Source of the DNA: Sulfuriferula sp.
GTDB taxonomy: Bacteria > Pseudomonadota > Gammaproteobacteria > Burkholderiales > Sulfuriferulaceae
Assembly: GCA_031291235.1 (NCBI GenBank)
Contig: JARLJL010000013.1
Location: 186,001 to 250,000, forward strand
Length of the DNA: 64,000 bases
Direction: 5' to 3'
Below are positions 45,858 through 55,587 of the stretch, piece by piece. Under the pieces are notes generated by a model. The model was not told where the DNA came from. It ran no database searches and saw only the letters and a list, made by a program, of their open reading frames with translations. Position numbers and translations under genes: made by a program. Positions within the stretch are counted from its first letter, which is position 1; each line of letters begins with the position of its first letter.

Positions 45858-48215
45858 TCAGGAACGTAATTGCGCGTTAAATTGTTGTTGTAACAACTCA
45901 GTCAGATGCGTCATGGCCGCATCGACCTCACTGTCTGTAAACGTCTTTTGATTGTCTTGCATCGACACGCGGAAAGCAAGGCTTTTTTTATCAGAATCAA
46001 TACCTTTGCCGCGATACACATCAAATAACGCGATCTCGGTTACACCTGCTATTCTAGCAGATTGCATGGCATCAAGTAAGGTTTGTACCTCCACTTCCTG
46101 ATTGACCAGCACAGCAAGATCGCGGCGCACCGCCTGAAAACGGGAAATTTCGGCATGCAGCGGCACATCGCGATGCAATAAAGGTACCGCCGCTAATTCA
46201 AACAGCACCGGTGCAGACGGCAAATCCCATTGCTGAACCAACGCCGGATGCAACACGCCCAGCCAGCCGATGTGCTCGCCGTCCAGCGACACGCTCGCAC
46301 ACTGCCCAGGATGTAGCGCAACATGCCTGGCAGCGGCAAATTTCAGAACCTTGGGCCAGCACAACGCTTCCAGATCGGCCTTGACGTCATAAAAATCGAC
46401 ATCGCGCGCAGATTCGCCCCATTGCTCGGGAACCGCTCCGCCGAATGCCAGACCGCCGATACGCAAAGGCTGATCGTAACCGGCATCGTTTGCCAGAAAG
46501 CAGTTACCGATTTCCGTCACCCGCACTCGGGTTTGCCGACGATTGAGATTGGATTTCAATACATCGATCAGACCGCCCCATAATGTCGAGCGCATTACCC
46601 CCATTTGACTGGCTATGGGGTTTTTTAACGCAATCGGCTGCACGCCCGGCGCCAATGCAGCTTCCCATGCCGCATCGACAAAACTGTAAGTAATCACTTC
46701 CTGATAATCGCGCGCCACCAGAATATCCCGCAAACGATCAAGCGGACGTTGCCGCTCGGGTTGCGGCAGCATGGTCAGATCTGCCACCGGCGCAATAGCC
46801 GGGATATTGTCGTAACCGTACAGCCGTGCCAACTCTTCAATCAGGTCGGACTCTATGGTCAAATCGAATCGATAGCTGGGCGGCGTGACGCGAAACACTG
46901 CGCCTTCGTCGACATAGTCGAACTGCAACCGGCGCAGCCATTCTGCAACTTCCTCGCGGCTAAAGGCGACGCCCAGCAATTTGCCAGCGCGCTCCGGACG
47001 CAGACGAATCGCAGCCCGCTCCGGCAACTCATGCATTACCTCGCTGACCACACCGGCATTGCCGCCGCAGATTTCAACGATCAGTTGCGCAGCGCGTGCC
47101 AGTGCGGCTTGCGTCGCGGCATAATCGACCCCGCGTTCGAAACGGTGCGAGGCGTCGGTAGACAAACCCAGCCGCCGGGCGCGACCGGCAATATAATCGG
47201 GATGGAAAAAAGCCGATTCCAGGAAAATACCGGTCGTGTCAGCGCCCACACCGCTTGCGGCCCCGCCCATAATCCCGGCCAACGCCAGCACGCCGGCCTG
47301 ATCGGCAATCACCAGCATATCGTCATCCAGCTTGATAGTTTGCTCATTCAGCAAGGTCAGCGACTCGCCGGCATGCGCCATGCGCACATCGATTGCCCCG
47401 GTCAATTTAGCCAGATCGAAGGCATGCAGCGGCTGCCCGGTTTCCAGCATCACATAATTGGTAATATCCACTACCGCACCGAGACTGCGCACGCCGCTAC
47501 GCAGCAAACGCTCGACCATCCATGGCGGCGTCTGTGCATCCGGTCGCAGACCGCTGATCACCTGACCGCAATAACGCGGGCAGGCAGCGCCTGCTGCGAC
47601 CCGGATTGCTGGCGTAGCCTGCGCCGTTTTGGCAACAGCAGGCACGACCGGTAAGTGCAGCTCGCTCCCGGTCAGAGCAGCAACTTCGCGCGCAATGCCC
47701 ATCAGACTCAGACAATCGCTGCGGTTAGGCGTCAGCTTCAGGGTGAATATCTTGTCGTTCAAGCCGAGATACTCGCGAATATCCCGGCCGACCGGCGCAT
47801 CGGCCGCCAGCAGCAGCAAACCGTCGGCTTCTTCAGCCATCCCCAGTTCGCGCGCCGAGCACAACATCCCCAGCGACTCGACGCCGCGCAGCTTGGCTTT
47901 TTTGATTTCGAATCCCGGCAATTTCGCCCCAACCATGGCGCACGGTACACGCACGCCTGCGCTAACATTGGCAGCGCCGCATACAATTTGCAATGGCGCA
48001 CCGGTACCCGCATCGACCTCGCACACCCGCAGCCGATCGGCATCCGGGTGCGGTGCAACCGTCAGCACATGACCGACCACAATACCGCTAAAATCAGCCG
48101 CCACCGGCTCCATCGCCTCAACTTCCAGCCCTGCCATCGTCAACAGATGGGACAAAGCCGCGCTATCCATGGGCGGATTCACATAACTACGCAACCACTG
48201 TTCAGAAAATTTCAT
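45858..48215 (-). CDS. pheT: Phenylalanine-tRNA ligase beta subunit
   Basis: 785 residues. N-terminal tRNA-binding domain (about 40-150, [25 protein letters not shown]), B3/B4 editing domain, B5 domain and C-terminal FDX-ACB anticodon-binding domain (about 690-785, [15 protein letters not shown]). Pairs with PheS to charge tRNA-Phe. Nine bases after pheS. Confidence 0.98.
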   Translation of the reverse strand: MKFSEQWLRSYVNPPMDSAALSHLLTMAGLEVEAMEPVAADFSGIVVGHVLTVAPHPDADRLRVCEVDAGTGAPLQIVCGAANVSAGVRVPCAMVGAKLPGFEIKKAKLRGVESLGMLCSARELGMAEEADGLLLLAADAPVGRDIREYLGLNDKIFTLKLTPNRSDCLSLMGIAREVAALTGSELHLPVVPAVAKTAQATPAIRVAAGAACPRYCGQVISGLRPDAQTPPWMVERLLRSGVRSLGAVVDITNYVMLETGQPLHAFDLAKLTGAIDVRMAHAGESLTLLNEQTIKLDDDMLVIADQAGVLALAGIMGGAASGVGADTTGIFLESAFFHPDYIAGRARRLGLSTDASHRFERGVDYAATQAALARAAQLIVEICGGNAGVVSEVMHELPERAAIRLRPERAGKLLGVAFSREEVAEWLRRLQFDYVDEGAVFRVTPPSYRFDLTIESDLIEELARLYGYDNIPAIAPVADLTMLPQPERQRPLDRLRDILVARDYQEVITYSFVDAAWEAALAPGVQPIALKNPIASQMGVMRSTLWGGLIDVLKSNLNRRQTRVRVTEIGNCFLANDAGYDQPLRIGGLAFGGAVPEQWGESARDVDFYDVKADLEALCWPKVLKFAAARHVALHPGQCASVSLDGEHIGWLGVLHPALVQQWDLPSAPVLFELAAVPLLHRDVPLHAEISRFQAVRRDLAVLVNQEVEVQTLLDAMQSARIAGVTEIALFDVYRGKGIDSDKKSLAFRVSMQDNQKTFTDSEVDAAMTHLTELLQQQFNAQLRS

Positions 48216-48224
48216 ATTGGACGC

Positions 48225-49244
<1,020 letters not shown>

Positions 49245-49340
49245 TTAAGCAGACTTGAAATCATCGCAGCGTCAATACATCCGCATGATTTTAAATCCGA
49301 TTTAAGGTAAATCACTAATAACTTACATGTTAAACAAACA

Positions 49341-49366
49341 AAAAAGGAGGCCAGCGGCCTCCTTTT
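49341..49366 (-). terminator. Intrinsic terminator after rplT
   Basis: Stem GGAGGCC/GGCCTCC (49346-49352 with 49356-49362), loop AGC on the plus strand, flanked by A and T runs on both sides. It lies 20 bases past the rplT stop, separating the infC-rpmI-rplT unit from pheST. Confidence 0.85.
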
Positions 49367-49381
49367 TCGCTACCCGCAAAT

Positions 49382-49741
49382 TTAACTGGCCAGTTTTGCT
49401 TTAGCCTGTTCGGCCAACAGTGCAAATGCTGGTTTGTCAAATACGGCCAGATCAGCCAGCACCTTGCGGTCCAGCATGATCTCGGCCTTTTTCAGACCGT
49501 TCATGAATACGCTGTAACGCATGCCGCACTGACGTGCAGCCGCATTGATACGCGCAATCCACAACGAACGGAACTGACGCTTACGTTGACGACGATCGCG
49601 ATAGGCGTATTGCCCGGCTTTCATCACCGCCTGTTTGGCGATACGGTAAACGTTCTTGCGACGACCACGATAGCCTTTGGCCTGATCGATGATCTTTTTA
49701 TGACGCGCACGCGCGGTGACACCACGTTTTACTCTTGGCAT
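49382..49741 (-). CDS. rplT: 50S ribosomal protein L20
   Basis: 119 residues, highly basic, beginning [18 protein letters not shown] and containing [24 protein letters not shown]. Binds 23S rRNA early in assembly; in E. coli also represses rpmI-rplT translation. Twelve bases after rpmI. Confidence 0.98.
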   Translation of the reverse strand: MPRVKRGVTARARHKKIIDQAKGYRGRRKNVYRIAKQAVMKAGQYAYRDRRQRKRQFRSLWIARINAAARQCGMRYSVFMNGLKKAEIMLDRKVLADLAVFDKPAFALLAEQAKAKLAS

Positions 49742-49753
49742 TTAAATTCTCCT

Positions 49754-49951
49754 TTATGCGTAGGGCAACATGGCGCGCACAGAACGCATGTTGGTTGCAT
49801 CAACCATCAGCGTGCCACGCAATTGACGCTTGTTTTTGGTGGTTTTCTTGGTAAGGATGTGGCGCTTAAACGCTTGACCGCGCTTGACACCGCCATTGGC
49901 CAACGCTTTGAAGCGTTTTGCCGCACCCGACTTGGTTTTCATCTTTGGCAT
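49754..49951 (-). CDS. rpmI: 50S ribosomal protein L35
   Basis: 65 residues from the ATG at 49951, giving the standard start [20 protein letters not shown] lies upstream. Basic, typical L35. Between infC and rplT. Confidence 0.97.
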   Translation of the reverse strand: MPKMKTKSGAAKRFKALANGGVKRGQAFKRHILTKKTTKNKRQLRGTLMVDATNMRSVRAMLPYA

Positions 49952-50094
49952 TACATTCACTCCTAAATGGCAGACGCCGGGCAGCCTCACTTTGAGACAT
50001 TTAGGAACCCGGACATCACCTCATTACGCCCGACCATACTGCATCGGACGAGTTCGCGGCCAACTACACCGCAAATACTGTTTACTTGTGCTGC

Positions 50095-50613
50095 TTACTT
50101 ACGCTTCGGTGCCAGCATCATCACCATTTGCCGGCCTTCCATTTTTGGAAACTGCTCGACAACGGCATGTTCTGCCAAATCGGCTTCCACTCGCTTCAAT
50201 TGCGCCAGACCGATTTCCTGGTGAGCCATTTCGCGACCGCGGAAACGCAGAGTGACCTTGGCCTTATCGCCTTCTTCCAGAAACTTGATCAAATTACGCA
50301 ACTTGATCTGGTAATCGCCTTCATCCGTACCCGGACGAAACTTGATTTCCTTGACCTGTATCTGTTTCTGCTTGAGCTTGGCTTCGTGCTGACGCTTGCT
50401 CTGCTGATACTTGAATTTGCCGTAATCCATCAGGCGAGACACCGGCGGCTTGGCCTGCGGTGCAATCTCGACCAGATCAACTTCGGCTTCTTCAGCCATC
50501 TTTAATGCTTGCGCCGCCGTAAAAATACCTAACGGTTCGCCGTCAACCCCAATCAAACGAATCTCTGATCCGGTAATTTCGCCGTTGATTCGCGTTTCTT
50601 TATCCTGAGCGAT
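50095..50613 (-). CDS. infC: Translation initiation factor IF-3, non-AUG start
   Basis: 172 residues. IF-3 separates ribosomal subunits and proofreads initiation codons. Reading back past the first TTG gives [25 protein letters not shown], the true family N-terminus, and the only suitable start is ATC at 50613, with AGGAG eight bases upstream. A rare initiation codon is a hallmark of infC, used for autoregulation because IF-3 discriminates against it (AUU in E. coli). The C-terminal domain ends [15 protein letters not shown]. Confidence 0.95.
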   Translation of the reverse strand: MAQDKETRINGEITGSEIRLIGVDGEPLGIFTAAQALKMAEEAEVDLVEIAPQAKPPVSRLMDYGKFKYQQSKRQHEAKLKQKQIQVKEIKFRPGTDEGDYQIKLRNLIKFLEEGDKAKVTLRFRGREMAHQEIGLAQLKRVEADLAEHAVVEQFPKMEGRQMVMMLAPKRK

Positions 50614-50642
50614 AGTCGCAACTCCTGAAAATCAAAATACAA

Positions 50643-50667
50643 GAGGAGTGAGAAAAACTCACCCCTC
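50643..50667 (-). terminator. Hairpin at the thrS stop, before infC
   Basis: Ten-pair stem (50643-50652 with 50658-50667, one G-T) and a T5 loop containing the thrS stop region, followed by an interrupted T tract (TTGTATTTTG). Could be a partial terminator or processing signal between thrS and infC. Confidence 0.45.
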
Positions 50668-52578
50668 GCTGGGTTTACGCTGTGCGATTTCAGACTTCAA
50701 CTTGGCAATAAGTGCATCCACAGACATCTGGCCGAGGTCCGCGCCATTTCGCGAACGCACCGTAACCACAGCTGCAGCCATTTCTTTATCGCCGACTATG
50801 AGCTGATAAGGCAGCTTTTGTAAACTATGTTCCCGAATTTTATAGGTTATTTTCTCATTTCTCAAGTCCAACGTCGCATAAATTCCTGCCGCGCTTAAAT
50901 CGGCATGAATTTTTCGGGCGTATTCGGCCTGATTATCGGTAATGTTCAATACCACAATGTGCACTGGCGCCAGCCATAATGGAAATACGCCGGCATGGTG
51001 CTCAATCAGAATACCGATGAAACGCTCCATTGACCCCAGAATCGCACGATGCAACATCACTGGCGGTTTACGCGTGTTGTCTTCATCAACGAATTTGGCA
51101 TCCAATCGCACCGGCAGATTAAAGTCGAGCTGGATGGTGCCGCATTGCCACAACCGCCCCAAACTGTCCTTCAAGGTAAATTCAATCTTTGGACCGTAGA
51201 ATGCCCCCTCACCGGGCTGCAAATCGTAATCCAGACGGTTCTGAGTCAGGGCTGCAGCCAACGCCGCTTCCGCCTTATCCCAGGTTTCATCTGAACCAAC
51301 GCGCTTATCCGGACGAGTGGAGAGCTTCACCAGCATTTCATTAAATCCGAAATCCGCATAAACCTTTTGCAGCATGACAATAAAATCAGCAACTTCCGAT
51401 TCAATTTGTGCTTCCGTACAGAAAATATGCGCATCATCCTGGGTAAAGCCGCGTACCCGCATCAGACCATGCAGCGAACCCGATGGTTCGTTGCGGTGAC
51501 ATGAGCCAAATTCGGCCAGTCGCATCGGCAGATCGCGGTAACTGTGCAGGCCATGGTTAAATACTTGCACATGGCCGGGACAATTCATCGGCTTGACTGC
51601 ATATTCGCGGTTTTCCGATGCAGTGGTAAACATGTTGTCGCGATAGTTTTCCCAATGACCGGAACGTTCCCACATGTTACGGTCCATTATCGTTGGCGTA
51701 CGAATTTCCTTATAGCCATAATCGCGGAACTGCTCGCGCATATATTGCTCGATCTGCTGCCAGATAACCCAGCCATTGGGGTGCCAGAACACCATGCCCG
51801 GCGCTTCATCCTGCATATGAAACAAATCCAGCTGCTTGGCCAGCTTACGATGGTCACGTTTTTCGGCTTCCTCCAAACGATGCAGATAAGATTCCAGGTC
51901 TTCCTTCTTGGCCCAGGCCGTACCGTAAATGCGCTGCAGCATTTCATTGCGATGATCACCGCGCCAGTAGGCGCCGGCCAGCTTCATCAACTTGAAATGC
52001 TTAAGCTTGCCAGTCGATGGCACATGCGGCCCGCGGCACAGATCGGTAAACTCGCCCTCGGCATATAGCGATACGTCTTCGCCGGCAGGGATCGCTTCGA
52101 TCAGCTCGGCCTTGTAATGCTCGCCCAGCCCTTTGAAATACGCTACTGCCTCGTCGCGCGGCAGCACCTGACGCGTGACCGCGAGATCGCGCTTGGCCAG
52201 CTCGGCCATCTTTTTCTCGATCGCCAGCAAATCGTCCGGCGTAAACGGACGTTTGTAGGAAAAATCATAATAAAACCCGTCTTCAATCACCGGCCCGATC
52301 GTCACTTGCGCGTCCGGGTATAGAGACTTCACCGCAAACGCCAGCAAATGTGCGGTCGAATGCCGAATCACTTTCAAACCGTCAGCATCCTTGTCGGTCA
52401 CGATCGCCAGCTGCGCATCGGTTGCGATCAGATGACTGGTATCCACCAAACGACCATCTACGCGTCCGGCCAGCGCGGCTTTCGCCAGCCCGGCACCAAT
52501 GGATGCTGCTACCTCGGCAACCGTCACCGGCTGCGCAAATTCGCGAACCGAACCATCCGGCAAAGTGATATGAAGCAT
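50659..52578 (-). CDS. thrS: Threonine-tRNA ligase
   Basis: 639 residues from the ATG at 52578 (GGAG six bases upstream); the longer frame would run into the leader terminator. TGS domain 1-62, editing domain about 63-225 ([12 protein letters not shown], with HxxxH, and [10 protein letters not shown]), class II catalytic core with motif 2 region [30 protein letters not shown], and C-terminal anticodon-binding domain. Its 5' leader carries a terminator and a Thr-codon-containing ORF, so expression is probably attenuated by threonyl-tRNA supply. Confidence 0.98.
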   Translation of the reverse strand: MLHITLPDGSVREFAQPVTVAEVAASIGAGLAKAALAGRVDGRLVDTSHLIATDAQLAIVTDKDADGLKVIRHSTAHLLAFAVKSLYPDAQVTIGPVIEDGFYYDFSYKRPFTPDDLLAIEKKMAELAKRDLAVTRQVLPRDEAVAYFKGLGEHYKAELIEAIPAGEDVSLYAEGEFTDLCRGPHVPSTGKLKHFKLMKLAGAYWRGDHRNEMLQRIYGTAWAKKEDLESYLHRLEEAEKRDHRKLAKQLDLFHMQDEAPGMVFWHPNGWVIWQQIEQYMREQFRDYGYKEIRTPTIMDRNMWERSGHWENYRDNMFTTASENREYAVKPMNCPGHVQVFNHGLHSYRDLPMRLAEFGSCHRNEPSGSLHGLMRVRGFTQDDAHIFCTEAQIESEVADFIVMLQKVYADFGFNEMLVKLSTRPDKRVGSDETWDKAEAALAAALTQNRLDYDLQPGEGAFYGPKIEFTLKDSLGRLWQCGTIQLDFNLPVRLDAKFVDEDNTRKPPVMLHRAILGSMERFIGILIEHHAGVFPLWLAPVHIVVLNITDNQAEYARKIHADLSAAGIYATLDLRNEKITYKIREHSLQKLPYQLIVGDKEMAAAVVTVRSRNGADLGQMSVDALIAKLKSEIAQRKPSEG

Positions 52579-52597
52579 GATTTCTCCGATAGAAAAT

Positions 52598-52625
52598 AAA
52601 AAAGCGCGGACTAGCCGCGCTTTTT
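52598..52625 (-). terminator. Intrinsic terminator in the thrS leader
   Basis: GCGCGG/CCGCGC arms (52615-52620 and 52604-52609), five-base loop, flanking A/U pairs and a T tract. It ends about 20 bases before the thrS ATG, leaving no room for a complete promoter after it. Confidence 0.85.
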
Positions 52626-52652
52626 CAGACAATACAAATTATCAAAACCTAC

Positions 52653-52709
52653 TCAAAGGATAGACGCGACCTTATTGGACTTAGTATAAAAACAAGTTCG
52701 CGGTGTCAT
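52653..52709 (-). CDS. Putative thrS leader peptide
   Basis: An 18-codon ORF, MTPRTCFYTKSNKVASIL, with AAAGG seven bases before the ATG. Three of 18 residues are Thr (codons 2, 5 and 9), above chance but not consecutive. It ends 27 bases before the terminator stem. No homologue is claimed; a regulatory role is inferred from position, ribosome site and the alternative pairings around it. Confidence 0.55.
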   Translation of the reverse strand: MTPRTCFYTKSNKVASIL

Positions 52710-52755
52710 AACGCTACCTTTCTTTCTATTCAGCCAAAATATCAAAGTTATCCGT

Positions 52756-52832
52756 TGGTAGGCGCGATTGGACTCGAACCAACGACCCCCACCATGTCAA
52801 GGTGGTGCTCTAACCAGCTGAGCTACGCGCCT
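52756..52832 (-). tRNA. tRNA-Val (anticodon GAC)
   Basis: 77 nt with CCA. AGGCGCG acceptor stem, D arm GCTC/GAGC, anticodon loop TTGACAT giving GAC (reads GTC/GTT), T arm GTTGG/CCAAT. All stems pair. It lies 47 bases upstream of the thrS leader ORF on the same strand, so read-through could supply the thrS message. Confidence 0.97.
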
Positions 52833-52843
52833 AAAGAAGCGGC

Positions 52844-52872
52844 ATTATAAACGAGTTATCGGCCACTTTCAA
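52844..52872 (-). promoter_or_regulatory. Sigma70 promoter of tRNA-Val and probably thrS
   Basis: Minus strand TTGAAA (52867-52872), 17-base spacer, TATAAT (52844-52849), start expected about five bases before the tRNA 5' end. Confidence 0.75.
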
Positions 52873-52888
52873 CGCAAATTAAGCCAGA

Positions 52889-53791
52889 TCAGATTTCACG
52901 CACCAATCTGAATCCCATATTCACATCCAGCTCGTCGCGCAAACGCGACCAGCGCGCTGCACTGCGCGCAGCAACGGCAGGATCAAACCACGAACCACCT
53001 TTGATAACTATACGTTTATTTTTACCGCGCGGCTCAATCTGATGACCGTCCCGCGGCGTCTTCTGGTGATCAGGTTGCCAGGGCGTCGCTGTCACTTCCC
53101 AGACATTGCCGTGTACATCATGCAAGCCCCACAAATTGGCAGGCTTGGTACCCACTTCCATGGCCCAGCTCAACGATGTGCATTGCGGCAAAAACGACCA
53201 TTTCCTCTTTTTCGCCTCGTCGGGCATAGGGAAAATCGGTTTAAACAGCACTTCCTTGCAGCTGGCCAGATCGCCGTAATGAAACGCCGTATGCGTACCG
53301 GCTCGTGCGGCATACTCCCATTCGGCCTCGGTCGGCAAACGATACAACTGCCCGGTTTCGGCATTTAGCCAGGCAATGTAGCGTTCTATATCTGGTGTAC
53401 GCACATTGACTATTGGCTCGCGCCCCTTGGGCCATATCAGTTCACGGCCGGGACGAAAACCGGTCGCCTTCGCAAATCGTTCCCACTGCTCGGCAGTTAC
53501 GGTAAATCTGCCGATAGCGTACGACCGGCTCATTTGCACGTAGCATTGCGGCGACTCGCTGACGTCGTGCCCCGATTCGGATTCCGATGAGCCGATTTCA
53601 AACCAGCCGGCAGGGATCACCGCCATTTCCGGCCCCTTGCTGCCGTCGGCATGCAGCGTATCGCTAAAATATACCGACAAACCGGCATCCTGCGCCGCCG
53701 ACTGCTGCGCAACGCGCAGACTCGTCGCATCCATGTCATGTACGAACATGACTGACGCATCGATATTATCTGCCCGTACTATTGCATCCAT
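52889..53791 (-). CDS. FGE-sulfatase (SUMF1-like) domain protein without catalytic cysteines
   Basis: 300 residues. The first 50 residues are a separate polar segment. The SUMF1/FGE-sulfatase fold covers about 57-298: MAVIPAGWFEIGSSESESG, YAIGRFTVTAEQWERFAKATG, YRLPTEAEWEYAARAGTHTAFHYGD, LHDVHGNVWEVTATPW and IVIKGGSWFDPA, ending MGFRLVREI. True formylglycine-generating enzymes have two Cys in the RCAAR region near the end; here it reads AARSAARWSR. So formylglycine formation is unlikely, and a ligand- or protein-binding role is more plausible. Confidence 0.85.
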   Translation of the reverse strand: MDAIVRADNIDASVMFVHDMDATSLRVAQQSAAQDAGLSVYFSDTLHADGSKGPEMAVIPAGWFEIGSSESESGHDVSESPQCYVQMSRSYAIGRFTVTAEQWERFAKATGFRPGRELIWPKGREPIVNVRTPDIERYIAWLNAETGQLYRLPTEAEWEYAARAGTHTAFHYGDLASCKEVLFKPIFPMPDEAKKRKWSFLPQCTSLSWAMEVGTKPANLWGLHDVHGNVWEVTATPWQPDHQKTPRDGHQIEPRGKNKRIVIKGGSWFDPAVAARSAARWSRLRDELDVNMGFRLVREI

Positions 53792-53813
53792 TCAACTTAC
53801 CCTCGCACTCAAT

Positions 53814-53848
53814 AAAAAAGGCACCCCTATACTAGCGGCGCCTTTTTC
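53814..53848 (-). terminator. Intrinsic terminator after ppa
   Basis: Stem AAAAAGGCGCC pairs with GGTGCCTTTTT on the minus strand (inner arms 53820-53825 and 53837-53842), followed by T residues; 17 bases past the ppa stop. Confidence 0.8.
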
Positions 53849-53864
53849 CAACCGCTCAAATCAA

Positions 53865-54398
53865 TCAGGCTTGTGCGTTATACCGCGCTACGCCGGCCAT
53901 GATTTCAGCCTGCGCATCTTCCGCCCCTGTCCAGTCTTCGACCTTAACCCACTTGCCGGGTTCCAAATCCTTGTAATGCTCGAAGAAATGCGCAATTTGA
54001 GCCAGCGTCAGTGTCGGCAGGTCATGCACGGATTTTACCGATTTATACAGCCCGCTCAGCTTATCGACCGGCACAGCCACCAGTTTGGCATCGAAACCTG
54101 CTTCATCGCTCATCTTCAGCATACCCAGCGTACGGCAACGCACTACCACACCCGGCATCAGCGGGAACGGGGTGATCACCAGCACATCGACGGGATCGCC
54201 ATCGTCGGACAAGGTTTGCGGGATGTAACCGTAGTTGCACGGATAATGCATGGCCGTGGACATGAACCTGTCGACAAAAATCGCGCCGCTGTCCTTATCC
54301 ACTTCATACTTGATGGGCGCGCCATTCATCGGGATTTCTATCACCACATTGAAATCGTTCGGCAAATCCTTGCCGGCCGGTACCAGATTCAAACTCAT
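53865..54398 (-). CDS. ppa: Inorganic pyrophosphatase
   Basis: Family I enzyme hydrolysing pyrophosphate, driving biosynthesis. 177 residues. Signature [10 protein letters not shown] near residue 66 with its Asp metal ligands; GYIPQTL and [14 protein letters not shown] are typical. Single gene between ychJ and the FGE-like gene, with its own terminator. Confidence 0.97.
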   Translation of the reverse strand: MSLNLVPAGKDLPNDFNVVIEIPMNGAPIKYEVDKDSGAIFVDRFMSTAMHYPCNYGYIPQTLSDDGDPVDVLVITPFPLMPGVVVRCRTLGMLKMSDEAGFDAKLVAVPVDKLSGLYKSVKSVHDLPTLTLAQIAHFFEHYKDLEPGKWVKVEDWTGAEDAQAEIMAGVARYNAQA

Positions 54399-54452
54399 GT
54401 ATATCGCCTTTTAACTATCGAAAATAAAATTATAACCCAGGCCGATGCAATT

Positions 54453-54830
54453 CTACGCCGTATCGCCATCCACATAAAACCAGCGCCCGGCTTCCAGTAC
54501 AAACCGGCTCACCTCATGCATGCGATATGCCCGCCCGGCTATTTTGTGTCGCGCAACGAATTCCACCGTCGCATGCGTGGCATCCTGCAACTGATAATGC
54601 AGCACCTTCAGCCCCAGCCATTGCGGACGCGACGATTCCTGCGCCAGCCCCAGGCCGGACGGACGCGTCGACGGGTGCCAGGTCGCCAGCAAATAGGCTT
54701 CGTCCTGCAAGGTAAACGCCGTATAACGCGAACGCATCAACGCCTCAGCCGTCGGCGCTGCCACACCGGCCAAATAAGGCCCACAGCACGCCGCCAATAA
54801 CAAACCCGATCCGCAAGGACATGCCGACAT
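54453..54830 (-). CDS. YchJ family SEC-C motif protein
   Basis: 125 residues from the ATG at 54830 (GGAG five bases upstream). A metal-binding SEC-C-like motif CPCGSG...CC sits at the N-terminus, followed by the YchJ domain (ALMRSRYTAFTLQDEAYLLATWHPSTRP, TVEFVARHKIAG). Function unknown; probably zinc binding. Eleven bases separate it from the downstream-coded small lipoprotein gene. Confidence 0.92.
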   Translation of the reverse strand: MSACPCGSGLLLAACCGPYLAGVAAPTAEALMRSRYTAFTLQDEAYLLATWHPSTRPSGLGLAQESSRPQWLGLKVLHYQLQDATHATVEFVARHKIAGRAYRMHEVSRFVLEAGRWFYVDGDTA

Positions 54831-54840
54831 CACGTCTCCA

Positions 54841-55059
54841 TTACTGCGTCTGCTGATCTATCGCATGGCGTTGCGCTGCCGCATCCTGCTGTACCTTGCC
54901 ATCCACCTGTTTGGCCTGCTCCAGCGCTTTACGCTGGGTATCGAACAATCGTTCCTGCGCTTGTTGGGGAGCTTCCACTTTAGGCACACTGGGCGGCACG
55001 ACATGCGAATCGCACCCCGCCACCGCCAGCAAATATATCAATAACATCGGAATGCGCAT
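54841..55059 (-). CDS. Small putative lipoprotein
   Basis: 72 residues from the ATG at 55059 (GAGG upstream). Signal peptide with lipobox VAGC after residue 15, then a Pro-rich stretch and a Gln/Lys/Ala-rich helix or coiled coil. No family recognised. Composition recalls small outer-membrane lipoproteins, but no Lpp repeat is evident. Its stop lies 10 bases before the end of ychJ in transcript order, so it is upstream of ychJ in the same direction. Confidence 0.65.
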   Translation of the reverse strand: MRIPMLLIYLLAVAGCDSHVVPPSVPKVEAPQQAQERLFDTQRKALEQAKQVDGKVQQDAAAQRHAIDQQTQ

Positions 55060-55191
55060 GACTATACCTCGCCCTGAAATCAAATCGACAAATAACACGC
55101 AAGCGCCATCCTAACATGCCGGCACAATTCAGCAGCAGCAAGACAATGGGAATATTTTGGAGACACGACTGAGGCGAAGCAAAAAATGTCA

Positions 55192-55266
55192 TGGTGCCCG
55201 GTGTCAGAATCGAACTGACGACTAAGCGTTACGAGTGCCTTGTTTTACCACTAGAACTAACCGGGC
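55192..55266 (-). tRNA. tRNA-Thr (anticodon CGT), divergent form
   Basis: 75 nt with CCA. Acceptor GCCCGGT pairs fully with ACCGGGC. Anticodon loop CTCGTAA gives CGT (reads ACG). T arm GTCAG/CTGAC with TTCGATT loop is intact. The D arm (GTTC...AAAC) and anticodon stem (A-C and G-T at two positions) pair imperfectly and differ from tRNA-Thr(TGT) elsewhere in the window, but a strong promoter precedes it. Confidence 0.88.
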
Positions 55267-55279
55267 ATGACAGCGCGCC

Positions 55280-55308
55280 ATTATATCCGATGTGCCTTAT
55301 GCCATCAA
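55280..55308 (-). promoter_or_regulatory. Sigma70 promoter of tRNA-Thr(CGT)
   Basis: Minus strand TTGATG (55303-55308), 17-base spacer, TATAAT (55280-55285), 14 bases before the tRNA. Confidence 0.72.
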
Positions 55309-55587
55309 CATAGGATTGGACTATGGAATTCGGGATTAAACTGTGTAATGATTTAGTCATAATTAAAAATAACGTTACCAGCCTGGAACCAAAGGAGACC
55401 TGCGGCTATTGCGCTGCATCCTGGCAATTAATGCAATATCGCCATGACGCGGCATCAATACAGATATAAACATCTAAAACTCTTCCCTACCCAAACGTAT
55501 GCGTGTCACTAAACCGCTAGACGGAGTGTCGTTTGATAGTTAACGACAGTTAAAAATAGCAATTATTAATTCAAGGGACGCGTAAAA
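55309..55587. other. Intergenic region upstream of the chemotaxis genes
   Basis: No gene or convincing promoter was recognised. It is AT-rich near the MCP start and must contain the chemoreceptor promoter; a flagellar sigma28 TAAA-N15-GCCGATAA motif was looked for and not found. Confidence 0.5.

Larger units (their letters stand above)
52598..52709 (-). promoter_or_regulatory. Candidate Thr-responsive transcription attenuator of thrS
   Basis: Minus-strand RNA has four segments. Segment 1 is CGCGA (52698-52702), in leader codons 3-5. Segment 2 is GGTCGCGT (52664-52671), in codons 13-16. Segment 3 is GCGCGGCT (52613-52620). Segment 4 is CCGCGC (52604-52609). 1:2 gives five pairs, 2:3 eight pairs with three G-U, and 3:4 a terminator stem extended by A-U pairs and followed by T6ATTTT. 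Stalling at Thr codons 5 or 9 would free segment 2 to pair with 3; finishing translation would mask 2 and let the terminator form. Inference from sequence. Confidence 0.62.

Noticed and set aside
53637-54800. 387-codon plus-strand ORF opposite ppa and ychJ
   Set aside because: Covers two certain minus-strand genes and has no recognisable domain.
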